A stretch of DNA of 20,000 bases from Monoplex corrugatus (lineage: Eukaryota; Mollusca; Gastropoda; Littorinimorpha; Ranellidae). Where the stretch lies: NCBI GenBank assembly GCA_030674185.1, contig CM060307.1, positions 42,344,357 to 42,364,356 on the forward strand. The letters are read 5' to 3'. The position numbers were made by a program, and so were the translations under genes. Shown here piece by piece: positions 1 through 9,349 of the stretch. Within the stretch, counting starts at the first letter, position 1. Every line of letters starts with the position of its first letter. The notes below the pieces were generated by a model. It saw only the letters and a list, made by a program, of their open reading frames with translations. It was not told where the DNA came from and ran no database searches.

Positions 1-39
1 TTGAAGAAGGCACCGTGATCGTTCTGAGGCCACTGCCCA
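1..39 (+). CDS. PLXDC: PLXDC-like, 3' end of the exon before the PSI domain (partial)
   Basis: Read from base 3, the segment gives EEGTVIVLRPLP and leaves one base (A39) before a consensus donor, GTGAGT, at 40. That is phase 1. The next exon at 3655 starts with CT, so the split codon becomes ACT (Thr) and the junction reads PLP-T-C. As I recall, vertebrate PLXDC2 also has PLPTC just before its PSI cysteines. The matching phase, the strong donor and the residue match together make this a likely exon despite its 39 bases. It would be the last beta-strand and linker after the nidogen-like domain. The open frame continues past 40 into a GT-repeat, which is intron read-through and not coding. Confidence 0.72.
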
Positions 40-108
40 GTGAGTTCCCCACTTGGCTTCAACTCTCTTTTGAAAAAAAAACCATTGACAGTAGTGATGT
101 TAGTATGT

Positions 109-170
109 GTGGTGGTGGTGGTGGTGGTGGTGTGTGGTGCGTGTGTGTGTGTGCGTGTGTGTGTGTGTGC
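109..170 (+). repeat. (GGT)n / (GT)n compound microsatellite
   Basis: GGT units run from about 109 to 131 and then pass into GT with one GC interruption up to 170. The tract is intronic. It causes poly-Val and Val-Cys shadow reading frames, which should be ignored. Confidence 0.95.
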
Positions 171-390
171 TGTGCGTCTGCGTTACAAAATGTGTCAAAA
201 AGATGCTTACCCGACCCCTGTGGGGATGTCGGGGGCTCATTCTGTGTGAATAGCATCCCCACCTTCCGGAGATTCTTTGCTAGACATTTCCTCTTTTCTG
301 TCATTTTCTTCGTTTCTGCCTTACTCCTCTGCTTTGTCATATCTTCCTTTGTCATTTTCTGCCTTGCTGAGCCATTTACTTGTATGTGTT

Positions 391-522
391 GTGTAAAGCC
401 TTACCTACTTCCTATTAGGATTGATAATTGGGTACGTGTAGTAACTATTTTTCTGGCCTTGAGGAACTATGAAGTACAGACAATTTTAGATAATTTAGAC
501 CAGTTTTTATGCATGCTTAGTG
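391..522 (+). repeat. Dispersed repeat, copy A, left part
   Basis: Aligned by eye to 15255-15415. Shared words include TTAGGATTGATAATTG, then CAATTTTA..TAATTTA..CCAGTT, then a CATG..TTAGTGT ending. Similarity stops at about 522 here but continues without a break in the 15255 copy into sequence that reappears at 3354. The simplest reading is that copy A has been split by an insertion. The family is unknown to me and no coding is seen. Confidence 0.65.
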
Positions 523-714
523 TCAGGCTCGCTAAGACCTGATCATGCTAAGAGGGATAGAATTTACAGTCCTATTTACCCATCACCCCAACACACAGTA
601 ATGGTCAACAAAACTTTTTCACTCGCACATATTTAATACTGTCATTCAACAACACAGGAGTTCACAAATAACACATCAACGTCGTATCTTAAACACAATT
701 ATTCACTGCACACC

Positions 715-721
715 AAAAAAA

Positions 722-810
<89 letters not shown>
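715..810 (+). repeat. A-run followed by a long (CA)n microsatellite
   Basis: Eleven or so A residues (about 715-725) lead directly into about 43 uninterrupted CA units ending at 810. It lies inside the A/C-rich block of intron 1. Confidence 0.97.
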
Positions 811-812
<2 letters not shown>

Positions 813-990
813 TTTCAAACAACCACATCTAAACACACCACAACGCCCGGACTAACAGCAACGCACAGAGTTACTTGTCTGCACGGTCGACCTGACGATA
901 GCCTTCGATATCGGCAGTCTTAACCAGGACGCTGTCTAACATAGTTTGGCAGTCCCAGACTGGTTAAACCACACAAACAGTTCTCAAAGC

Positions 991-1178
991 AAGCTTAATC
1001 CCACGAATTCATCAAGTGCACAACAATGTACTAACATTGTATATTCCACAGCATTTCAAAGACAAGGGCACAATCAAATTATAACAAGCTTAATACCACG
1101 AATTCCATCAAATGCACAATGTACTAACATTGTGTATTCCACAGCACTTCAAAGATAAGGGCACAATCAAATTATAAT
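991..1178 (+). repeat. Tandem duplication, two copies of about 95 bp
   Basis: Copy 1 is 991-1085 and copy 2 is 1086-1178. Both start AAGCTTAAT.CCACGAATT and end GGGCACAATCAAATTATAA. They differ by a few substitutions and a small deletion (ACAACAATG versus ACAATG). The short reading frame across them (946-1158) simply repeats its own sequence and is not judged coding. Confidence 0.9.
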
Positions 1179-1179
1179 C

Positions 1180-3350
1180 AAAACATAAACCCTTGAAATT
1201 TAGTTGAACTATCAACTGAAATGGACTTGAAGTCAGGTATAAGTAACCATCACGTTGCCCAAGGCAAGGTGGATGATTTAACTTAGACCTGACAAAATTT
1301 TACGAACATATGAAGGTAGCAATTTCGTTACCCATGACAAGACACACACATGATTGATCACACACAACCCCACACTCTCCTCGGCCGATTTTGAGACCCC
1401 ACGCTGACGCCCAGGAACTGCAGCACGTAGCAAGACGCACAAGGAAGAAAATCCCTGATCCCACCCGCGTAAATGATGAATCTTCTCACGGAGCTCGACG
1501 AGGGACGAAAGGCTTTCTCTCCTCACACGCGCCGCAGCTAACTGTAGACACCCTGAGTCACCAGTGCTTCCCACGGAGATCTGATGAATGATGGTCGAGC
1601 GTAGATTCCGTGCTGTACTGGTTGCATGGTACAGGTCTACAAATCAGATCACTGGATACAGGCTACAAGGAACGAGTTAAGGGACTGGTTACAGGGACGA
1701 ATCACCTGTAGAAAATACAAACAATCGGTCATTGACTACACATCACACAAGAAAAAAAATCTCTCTTCCATCACATTTTACCAAGACAGCCAAACGCACA
1801 AATCATCAGGCACACCGAGACAACTATAATATGGGCGCAACAGCAAAGACTCATCTACAGTTACCTATAAAGCCCTTCCGGGACAGACTCCACATGAAAT
1901 GAAACCATAGAACGTAACGACCATGGGCCCAAAACACCAAAACATTAACCGGCCCTTGACGATACCACACCCTCATACTGGCACTCAATAATAAAGTTAC
2001 ATATCCATTTTATCTTTAACTTCCTCTGTCCAACTGTCAGTCGGTCACACGACGCACATAGCCTCATCTCCAAACGGTAAGCTCCTCTGAGTTTATCCCC
2101 AAACAGTAAACGGCACATTACACTCATTATAAGCAAATTAATTTGGTTATCCTAACGTCACGGCTTGGATTCACAACGCCAGGCCTATTCAACAACGAGG
2201 GTGCAAAGAATCAACATAATCGCGAATTTACATCTCAACGACGACAAATAAACCCTAACCCAAATCTATGTTAGACGCAACACAGACCGGTTGGGCAAAC
2301 CTCTCAAACCAGTTTGGAACTAAGGGAAACGAGAAATTAAACCCATAAACACAAACACACCATCATATAACTACCAATAACCTAACTCCACACGCCCACA
2401 CAAATCGGTAAGAACCAACCCGAAATAAGCTGGCCCTAATACGACCCAATTTAGATTCATTAAACCATTTAAGAAACAATTATTCACAATTACGACAATT
2501 CACAAAACGCAGTCAAAGCTGCAGCCACTGCACAGGAACAACCCAAAACGCAACTGACCTACAAAATAAACTAACTGTACATAAATACAGAACACAAATG
2601 GGACTGCTTCCACCCCATCTGAAATTGAAAGACACAATTTACAATTTACACCAAAGACCCACCTATCTGCTCACCTCTTCAAAAGAGTCACAGAACTACA
2701 CTGGTCTCCACCAGAATTCTTCTGCTCTTCAAAACGACATAGAGATTGGAACAGCACCGAGCAGCACAAACTCGTACAGATGCAACATCACCCTTGCCTA
2801 GGTTCACTCAACCGGACTAACAGGGTGAACATAGAAAATATAGAAAAAATCTCAAAGTGAACTAGATCAACATCTAAATTCACATATAACCCGTTACAAA
2901 GTAACCAGGTTATCTCGGAGAAAAGGGAATAACACCCTTCCAGCATCACAGATATTCGACAACTGTCTAGAAATTTCCAAGTCAGTATAACACGAACTCA
3001 CAAAATCAGACCTGGACTCAGGTTGGCCCCACAATCCACCGAATTGTGTAAAAAAGCATGATTCCCATGTCCTAAAGAAACTCAGAGTGATTCGCCCCTT
3101 GAAACACAGACCTACCGATATTCAACCTCGCCCAAATGAGAGTAAAGCAGAAAGAGAAACAAATCTTACTAAGAAATATTTCCAAAACAAAATTAGTCTC
3201 CCTTGACCACCAAGAGAGCACCACCGAAATCTCCCCTCGTAGTCCAAGCAAACCTGCAAGCCATGAAACTAACTTGGTTCAGAATCGATAACCCAATCAA
3301 GGCTTGGTGAGAACTGAATCAGTATAAGACGAACTGCAACCTAAATTTAG
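1180..3350. other. A/C-rich intronic stretch, no gene recognised
   Basis: The sequence keeps a strong bias to A and C on the + strand from about 1180 to 3350. The longest reading frames are under 100 codons, have no recognisable motif, and show no splice context. I see no microsatellite of note and no repeat other than the palindrome near the right edge. Treated as the interior of the putative insertion. Confidence 0.6.
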
Positions 3351-3353
3351 GTC

Positions 3354-3475
3354 TTGAGTTATGTTTATATTTCTATTCAGTTTTTTTTGTAAACCCCCTG
3401 GTAATAAATTAGGCAGAATGGTCAAGGACAGGGGCATATCCTTGGATTATATTCGCAAATGTATTAACATTTTCA
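3354..3475 (+). repeat. Dispersed repeat, copy A, right part
   Basis: It matches 15418-15535 by eye: AGTTA(A)TGTTTATA at the start, then CCCCTGGTAATA.ATT, then GGCATA followed by TTAGATTATAT or TTGGATTATAT, then GCGCAAAT or TCGCAAAT. It continues the copy begun at 391-522 after the 2.8-kb interruption. The open frame at 3361-3618 runs across it and is not considered a gene. Confidence 0.65.
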
Positions 3476-3654
3476 TTTTCATTTTAATCCCTAAGGTCAG
3501 CGAGGTGCTGTGTGTGTATCTTATAGTCCTGATTTCGCCCAGTGTAGTTATCTGTGCTTTAAACAACAATGATCACAACCAGGTGTTTACCTCATGCCTG
3601 TCCTGTCTGTATCACTAACACTAAAGGCGCTTACTCATTGCTGTCTTTCGTCAG

Positions 3655-3800
3655 CTTGCAACACTATCTCGGACTGCAGCACCTGCACAGAGCACATTGG
3701 AGTCAAGTTTGAGTGTAAATGGTGTGACCGGGTTTCACGCTGCTCCGATGGACTGGGCTGGTACCGGCAAGACTGGGAAAAACAAGGCTGCAAGTCGAAG
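3655..3800 (+). CDS. PLXDC: PLXDC-like PSI (plexin-semaphorin-integrin) domain exon
   Basis: The exon of 146 bases enters in phase 1 after TCAG at 3651-3654 and leaves in phase 0 before GTACAT at 3801. With A39 it encodes T-CNTISDCSTC and, later, ECKWCDRVSRC and YRQDWEKQGC, ending KSK. Seven cysteines are spaced C-x5-C-x2-C-x9-C-x2-C-x5-C-x15-C, the PSI pattern; the eighth comes from the next exon. The RQDW..GC segment is typical of PLXDC proteins, which have a single PSI domain close to the membrane outside the cell. The frame runs open into flanking intron on both sides, but the PSI signature stops exactly at the splice sites. Confidence 0.92.
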
Positions 3801-4499
3801 GTACATACCCTTTGTATTTATATCAGCATGTTTTGATTGTTTTGTTCTGTAATGGTTGTTCCAGACTAAGGTGCAGTCTTGTCTCCCCCTATCCAGCAGA
3901 TCTGGCGTAATTATACACGGCTGGACTCCAGTACTTCTGAAAACATTAAAGCTGGCATAACCGTAATTCTTGTTTTACCCCCAACCCTCACCTTTAGGGT
4001 CGGTAATTTATTCAGAGGAGCAGACCTCACTCGAAGGTGGGGAAAGTTAGGGTATAGGCATAGAACAGACTATATACTGTGACCAGCCATAGTATCCATG
4101 TGCGAGGGAATGAGACGGACATAAACTGTACTTTGACTTATTCCCGATTCACATCCCCAGTCCCAGTCCTGTAGTCCAGAATTTCCCTAAGCAGTGTGGC
4201 AAAGGGCTGATCTCGAAGAACAAATATGTTGGCTTGGATTAAAGCTCGCGTATGAAGATCTGTTTCTCTTAAGAAAGCAATTGTATATGCGTATTAAAAT
4301 AGATTAATCTGTAGTCGAGTTGTTTGATTGATAAAGACCTGTGTCTTTCTGCACATGCATAAATCCAGTCCTGTTCTTTTCCATACAAGAATTTATCCAT
4401 CTGTCTGTTCATCCATCTATTCACACATACATATATGAGCGCACATACGTTGAAAATACACAAATCACAGGCACACGACATTTTCACACAGGACACACA

Positions 4500-4582
4500 T
4501 GCGCGCGCGCGTACACAGAGAGAGAGAGAGAGAGAGAGAAGAGAAGAGAGAGAGAGAGGGGAGAGAGAAAGACAGAGAGAAG
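4500..4582 (+). repeat. (GC)n block plus (GA)n microsatellite
   Basis: A run of alternating G and C (4500-4511) is followed by GA units with GAGAA and GGG interruptions to 4582. The GA strand reads as alternating Arg/Glu in shadow frames. It is non-coding intron. Confidence 0.95.
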
Positions 4583-4844
4583 ACTTTGTACATGTGTATA
4601 TGTAGTGCAGTTTCAGTGTTAAAACATAACCCTTCTCCCTTCTGTTGTGATATACTGTTTCTATTGTGGTGGGTGCTTGTGGTGGAACAAGTGGGCTGGA
4701 TTACTGTTTGCATGAATTCCCATCTTTGAAATATGGACTGGTAGATATGTTGTGACATGTATGCTCCTGTGTATGTCTTTATTTCGTGTATGTGCAGTGT
4801 CAGACATTTGGCGAGGATATTGAAAATAGAGAGCACTGCAGTAA

Positions 4845-4916
4845 AAGACAAAAGAACAACAACAAAAAGAAAAACAAAACAGAAAAACAGCAAACAAAAA
4901 AGCAAACAAGCAAACT
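4845..4916 (+). repeat. A-rich low-complexity (CAA/CAAA) tract
   Basis: Irregular AAC, AAAC and AAAAG units run for about 70 bases with almost no T. It precedes the compound CA/CT tract. Confidence 0.8.
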
Positions 4917-4944
4917 TTATGCATGTGCCCACATACACACATAG

Positions 4945-5079
4945 CATGCACCGCACGCACCCATGCATGCATGCACACACACGCACGCACACACACGCGC
5001 ACACAGACACAGACACACACAAACACACAAGTACACACACTCTCTATCTCTCCTCTCTCTCTCTCTCTCTCTCTGTCTA

Positions 5080-5120
<41 letters not shown>

Positions 5121-5188
5121 ACACACACACACACACACACAAACACACACAAACACACACGCAAACACACACACGCGCGTGCGCGCGT
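4945..5188 (+). repeat. Compound microsatellite: (GCAT/CGCA/CA)n - (CT)n - (CA)n - (CG)n
   Basis: CA and CGCA units fill about 4945-5037, CT with a few TATC and TGTC interruptions fills 5038-5118, CA with AAAC breaks fills 5119-5174, and CG-rich alternation ends at about 5188. All reading frames through it on both strands are artefacts of the repeat. Confidence 0.97.
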
Positions 5189-5240
5189 CTTATACACTCA
5201 TAGTACGGTAAGTTAAAAGGCGGTCAGTCAAAGAGAACGA

Positions 5241-5283
5241 ACAAACGAACACACGCATGCACAAACGCACCCATGCACGCACA

Positions 5284-5344
<61 letters not shown>

Positions 5345-5356
5345 CACACACACACA

Positions 5357-5423
<67 letters not shown>

Positions 5424-5450
5424 CACACACACTCACACACACACACTCAC
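5241..5450 (+). repeat. (CGCA)n - (CA)n microsatellite
   Basis: CGCA tetranucleotides (to about 5314) pass into CA, with isolated CT and TCA interruptions, ending at about 5450. The His-Thr reading frames here are not genes. Confidence 0.97.
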
Positions 5451-6381
5451 GGAATGGTGTCATAAGGATTTGAAAGGATATACTGAAAGTACATGCATTA
5501 GTGAACATCTTTACGTTGCTCACAAGAACTTGGTTAGTGTCAGAAGTATAGATATCTTTGGTTTTTTTATCGGAGCGTGTTTAGTTTGTGTGAGAATGGT
5601 ACAAAAGCAATGTATTTCATCCTATGATAGTTTCATATAATTCTGCAGAAAATTTGAAGGAAATATGAAGAAAATGAGTGTGTACATTCATAACTGCACG
5701 CAGACATTACATTGTGTGTTTTTGACAACACACACAAACAACAACATCAAAACAAATAAAGGGACTGTAAAACTTAAATGTTATGATAAAACGAATAGAA
5801 TATTTTTTCAATTTTTTCTGACACAGGAATGTTTACAGAGAATGGTCGGTTATGTAGATGTACGTAGATGATAGTCATCCACGTGGCTAGTGTATCTTGC
5901 ATATGTTATCCTTCTTGTTGTTTTTTTTATAAGATTGTGTATTGTATTTATTTATGTTTGTTAGATTGTTTATTTATCTGTTTATTTTGTGGAGGTTGTG
6001 CTCTTTTTCTCTTCAAATGAATGCAAAATTGGCTTGTTGGTTATGTTGATGGTGATTACAAATGTCAAACTGTCTCACATAAGTGTTATCCGTCTTTCAT
6101 TCTGCATTGTTTATGTATGACAAGTTGGATGCGTTGGTCTGGCGGGCTGGTATATGAGATGACCCAGTGTTTTCACTTGGAAGCGGTACGCAGCATACTT
6201 TGAAAACAAAACTATTGCCATAGTGATCTGACGTTTGTTCTCCATTGTAGCCACCGTGGTTAAAAGCCAAAAAAAATCTTTGAAAATACACGGATGAGCT
6301 GAAAAAGGTGGATTCTGTTCCAAATCACAGTTTGTTATGTTTGCAAAATTTCTCACCTTTCCATTTTTTTGCTTTGAGAGA
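5451..6381. other. AT-rich intron stretch, nothing recognised
   Basis: I looked for splice-flanked exons, RNA genes and retroelement motifs on both strands and found none. Short open frames (5665-5871, 6021-6203 plus; 6097-6356 minus) lack recognisable composition or motifs. Confidence 0.6.
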
Positions 6382-6462
6382 GTGTGTGTGTGTGTATGTA
6401 TGTGTGTGTGTGTTTATGTTGTGTGTGTTGTGGGGTGTGTGTGTTGTGTGTGTGTGTGTGTG

Positions 6463-6493
<31 letters not shown>

Positions 6494-6630
6494 CGTATGT
6501 ATGTATGTGTGCGCGCGCATGTGTGTGTGTGTATATATGTGTATATATATATATATATATATACATATATATATACACACACACACACATATATATATAT
6601 ATTTTATATATATATATGTATATGTGTGTG

Positions 6631-6682
<52 letters not shown>
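6382..6682 (+). repeat. Compound (TG)n - (TA)n - (CA)n - (TA)n - (TG)n tract with internal palindrome
   Basis: TG repeats (6382-6490) lead through GTAT and GCGCGC to TG (6520-6532), TA (6533-6575), CA (6575-6589), TA (6588-6620) and a long TG tract (6624-6682). The segment 6520-6590 is nearly self-complementary and could extrude as a hairpin. Alternating purine-pyrimidine sequence over 300 bases also favours Z-DNA. Function is unknown. Confidence 0.95.
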
Positions 6683-6683
<1 letters not shown>

Positions 6684-7465
6684 CTTGAGTTTGTTCAAGA
6701 GGGATTCGTCACGCTTGGATAATTCCATATGCACTCCACTCATATCTACCAGTGATAATTTGGCAGACTCTGCACCTTAAGCAAAACCCTGTAATCTGGC
6801 ACGCTCTTGAAATGGAATAGGACAGGTCGGGAGGGGGACCTATGAAAACCATACCTGTCACCATCAGAATGACTTGGAGCATTAAGCTGGGAGTGAACAG
6901 GCTGGTTGCTATGTCGCGGGCTGCCACTGAACTTGAGACGTCAGATCTTGAATCCACGGCTTTGTCAAGAGAGCCAATAAAGACCATCTCCCTCCCCCCC
7001 CCCCCTTTTTTTTTTTTTTCATCGTGCATTTAATGTAATAAGTCTGATAAGTAATGTCTGTATCATTTGTAAAACAAAAGCTGTGACTTGACCGTTATAT
7101 GACAAAATCCAGTTCAACAGGGTCTGTAATCTATTCCTCGGTCATGTCATCAGGGGAGGAAAATCGATAAGAATGTCATTTTGTATGCGAGCCAGCCAGG
7201 CACTTCCACTGTTAGATTTACACAGCTGTAAGCTTGTGTACGTCTGGTGGAATTTTTATCAGTGTACAACACCGTCTGAATCCTTTTCACCCCCTCACAC
7301 TATCCACCAGCTTTCTGCAAGGAAGGTGGTGGATTAGTTAGAGAAGGGAAACGTTAAAGGGAAGAAGTTGGACATTTGTGGACGCCTGCGTGAAAAGTCC
7401 TGTGGTGTACTTGTTCTCTGTGATAAAGTGGGCCTTTGTTTTCATCTCGTCCCCTGTGACAACAG
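6683..7465. other. Intron stretch with C12-T14 homopolymer pair; otherwise nothing recognised
   Basis: From 6720 to 6990 the base composition is higher in GC than its surroundings and ends with CCAATAAAGACC, then about 12 C (6994-7005) and 14 T (7006-7019). This could be the edge of an old retrocopy or SINE, but I could not identify a head or body. From 7020 to 7465 there is ordinary intron leading to the pyrimidine tract and acceptor of the stalk exon. Confidence 0.5.
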
Positions 7466-7840
7466 GCCTTTGCCAGCAGCCCTCATTGCAACTCCAACAC
7501 CACCACCACTACCACCACCACCAACGCCACTGTATCTGCTTCCACCCCCAACACAGTAACAATGCCCACCGATTTCTCCTCTCTCACCACAGACACTCCC
7601 CAAAACGGTCAAACCCACCCTGTCACCATCAAGCCCATAGACTCAAACACTGAGACAAAAACTCCACCCGAAAGAACACACCTCACGCACATCCCCGAGC
7701 CCCCAGCTACCACCTTAAGCCCTCACAAAAGTTCTCAGTCACACACCACCACCATATCACCCATTGCTCAGTCCACAACATTCATGTCTGGGACGCCCCA
7801 AACCGGTGCCGGTTCTCACTCAGCCCAAGAGGATTGCAGG
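7466..7840 (+). CDS. PLXDC: PLXDC-like Thr/Ser/Pro-rich extracellular stalk exon
   Basis: The exon is 375 bases (125 codons), phase 0 at both ends, between an acceptor ending GACAACAG and a donor CAGG|GTAAGG. It opens AFASSPHCNSN; this Cys supplies the eighth PSI cysteine. A run of eight Thr codons follows (7499-7522), then long Thr/Ser/Pro-rich sequence such as SSLTTDTP, PEPPATTLSP and TTTISPIAQSTT, ending AQEDCR. Two N-glycosylation sequons (NTT and NAT) flank the Thr run, and the whole is expected to be heavily O-glycosylated. Vertebrate PLXDC proteins have a similar low-complexity stalk between PSI and membrane. Upstream AGs at 7475-7479 would break the phase, so 7466 is chosen. Parallel frames rich in His or Pro are shadows. 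Confidence 0.85.
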
Positions 7841-8084
7841 GTAAGGCTTTGTTTTTCTCTCCGTATCTTGTGCCTGTGGTATGCACCCTTGCCCACGTAG
7901 ACGTAACCGTGTGCCTGTGCTTGCCAGCTGACCTGCTTTCATAATTGTTTTGTTCCCGTGAAAATACTATTCTTTTCCGTCTCCCTTTCCCCTCGTTTTT
8001 GGACATCTTGATTTTGTGCAACAACCCACACACTGGCACGTTTTTGACTGCACCAAATCTGTATCCAAATACGATTAGATTATG

Positions 8085-8165
8085 CGCGTGTGTGTGTGCG
8101 TGCGTGCGTGTTTTATTGTTGTTTTTTGTTGTTGTTTTTGTTTTTTGTTGTTGTTTATTTGTTTA
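8085..8165 (+). repeat. (GT/GCGT)n followed by (GTT/GTTTTT)n tract
   Basis: GC and GT alternation with GCGT units (8083-8110) is followed by T-rich GTT units to about 8165. Confidence 0.9.
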
Positions 8166-8330
8166 TGTTTTACTAGAAAGTTGATTGATACCTGATTCTT
8201 TCTCAGTCAAAGGATTTTCTAAAAATCTACATGAATTAGATGTTTAGATAGTTCTAGCCTCTCTGAAGAAGGCACTAAAAGCTGACCAGACAGTACATCA
8301 ACATGAAGTCCGTATTTATCTTTCCTTTAT

Positions 8331-8420
8331 CGTCATCGTCATCATCATGTCATCATCATCATCATCATCATCGTCGTCGTCGTCGTGGTCATCATGATCG
8401 TTGTCGTTATCGTCGTCGTC

Positions 8421-8462
<42 letters not shown>
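8331..8462 (+). repeat. (CAT/CGT)n trinucleotide microsatellite
   Basis: ATC and GTC trinucleotides alternate in blocks: mixed (8331-8380), GTC (8373-8388 and 8408-8420) and ATC (8421-8460). The change between CAT and CGT blocks looks like CpG loss by deamination within one repeat. The poly-Ser frame through it is not coding. Confidence 0.95.
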
Positions 8463-8464
<2 letters not shown>

Positions 8465-8526
8465 TATCGCTGTGTATAACAACGTTGTTGTAAAGTATAG
8501 CAACCTTCCCCTGATCTTTTATCTTA

Positions 8527-8616
8527 TTCTCTGTCTCTGTCTCTGTCGGTCTTTCTGTCCTGTCTGTCTTTCTGTCTTTCTATCTGTCTGCCTGCCTGTC
8601 TGTCTCTCTGTCTCTG

Positions 8617-8689
<73 letters not shown>

Positions 8690-8712
8690 CCTTCTCTCTC
8701 TTTCTGTCTCTT
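8527..8712 (+). repeat. (CTGT/CT)n microsatellite
   Basis: TCTG tetranucleotides (8527-8620) pass into a pure CT tract (8622-8686) and then broken CT/TTC to about 8712. Confidence 0.96.
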
Positions 8713-8923
8713 TATTTCTTTCATTGGTTTACGTTCCAGTTTGTTACGTTTGTAATATGCATCTTGCCGCTGATGTCGCTGCTTCTGTCATTGTAGTGGT
8801 TGTTGTGTGGTGTTTAGTGGTGCTTTGCCTGTGTCTGGAAACACTGCCGTAGACATTTATATCGGCCTTTTGGATGCTACAGTGTTTTCTTTTCGTTCCT
8901 GTGTTATATTCTCCATACGGCCC

Positions 8924-8926
<3 letters not shown>

Positions 8927-8963
<37 letters not shown>

Positions 8964-9100
8964 TGGTGTGGTGTGTGTGTGGTGGTTGTGTGGTGTGGTG
9001 GTGTGTGTGGTGCGTGCGTGCGTGCGTGCGTGCGTGGTGTGTGTGTGTTGTGTGGTGTGTGTGTGGTAGTTGAAAAGGAGAGAGAGTGAGAGAGAGGGGA
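8927..9100 (+). repeat. (GT)n/(GTG)n/(GCGT)n with a trailing (GA)n
   Basis: GT units (8927-8961) are followed by GGTGT variants, five GCGT units (about 9011-9036), more GTGT and finally GAGA (9078-9100). Confidence 0.95.
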
Positions 9101-9184
9101 ATATAAATATATGTATGTTGCTTTAGAATTTGATATTTCATCTGGGAGATCTTCAGAGGGGATCTGAGTTTTAGAACACACAAT

Positions 9185-9228
9185 GGGGGGGGGGGGGGGT
9201 ATGTTTTGGTTTGGTTTGGTTTGGTTTG
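9185..9228 (+). repeat. G15 homopolymer plus (GGTTT)4
   Basis: G residues run from 9185 to 9199, then four GGTTT units at 9208-9227. The units differ from the animal telomere repeat TTAGGG, so I do not call it telomeric. Confidence 0.9.
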
Positions 9229-9349
9229 TTTTTCCTGCTGCTGCAAATTTGTAAATTTGTTTGGACAGATTCAAAACACATATACGCAAGTTAACAGAAT
9301 TATATAAATAATGAATTATCATATCCTTTTTTCTGTCCTATGTCCTACA

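Larger units (their letters stand above)
523..3353. mobile_element. Putative 2.8-kb insertion, A/C-rich, unclassified
   Basis: This block separates two parts of a repeat that are contiguous at 15255-15535, so it was probably inserted. The + strand is visibly rich in A and C and poor in G and T throughout, unlike the T-rich flanks. Near the ends there is a short inverted match (AAGACCT at about 533-539 and AGGTCTT at about 3350-3356), and a 12-base palindrome (CCTAAATTTAGG) lies at the right edge. I find no transposase, reverse transcriptase or integrase reading frame on either strand. It could be a non-autonomous DNA element or a decayed retroelement, and the exact ends are uncertain by about 10 bases. 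Confidence 0.45.
40..3654 (+). other. Intron 1 (between the upstream exon and the PSI exon)
   Basis: The donor is GTGAGT at 40 and the acceptor is a pyrimidine-rich run ending TCAG at 3654 (phase 1). It contains a GGT/GT repeat (109-170), the left part of a dispersed repeat (about 391-522), an A/C-rich block (about 523-3353) with a long CA tract and a tandem duplication, and the right part of the dispersed repeat (3354-3475). From 3476 to 3654 I see only unique, T-rich intron sequence. No open frame in the intron resembles a known protein. Confidence 0.7.
3801..7465 (+). other. Intron 2 (PSI exon to stalk exon)
   Basis: The donor is AAG|GTACAT and the acceptor GACAACAG|GCC (phase 0). From 3801 to about 4499 I see no repeat or gene. 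From 4500 to 5450 it is nearly all microsatellite. From 5451 to 6380 it is AT-rich with no recognisable feature. From 6382 to 6682 it is a TG/TA/CA tract. From 6683 to 6990 it is a moderately GC stretch holding no reading frame I recognise, followed by a C/T homopolymer pair and plain intron to 7465. Confidence 0.75.

Noticed and set aside
15..542. Open frame of 175 codons at the left end
   Set aside because: It runs through a GGT/GT microsatellite and a dispersed repeat. Only its first bases overlap a real exon, and the exon uses frame 3 up to the donor at 40.
1278..1574. Minus-strand 98-codon frame with mixed composition
   Set aside because: It looks more protein-like than its neighbours but matches nothing I know, lies inside the putative insertion and has no continuation on either side.
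4465..5197. Long Val/Cys-, Arg/Glu- or His/Thr-rich reading frames on both strands
   Set aside because: They are translations of CA, CT and GA microsatellites.
6960..7019. Poly(A) signal and homopolymer as the end of a processed gene copy
   Set aside because: AATAAA is followed by C12 and T14, not by an A tail, and no coding similarity was found upstream on either strand.
9208..9227. GGTTT repeat as an interstitial telomere sequence
   Set aside because: The unit is five bases and lacks the TTAGGG pattern expected in most animals; four copies next to a G-run are ordinary low complexity.
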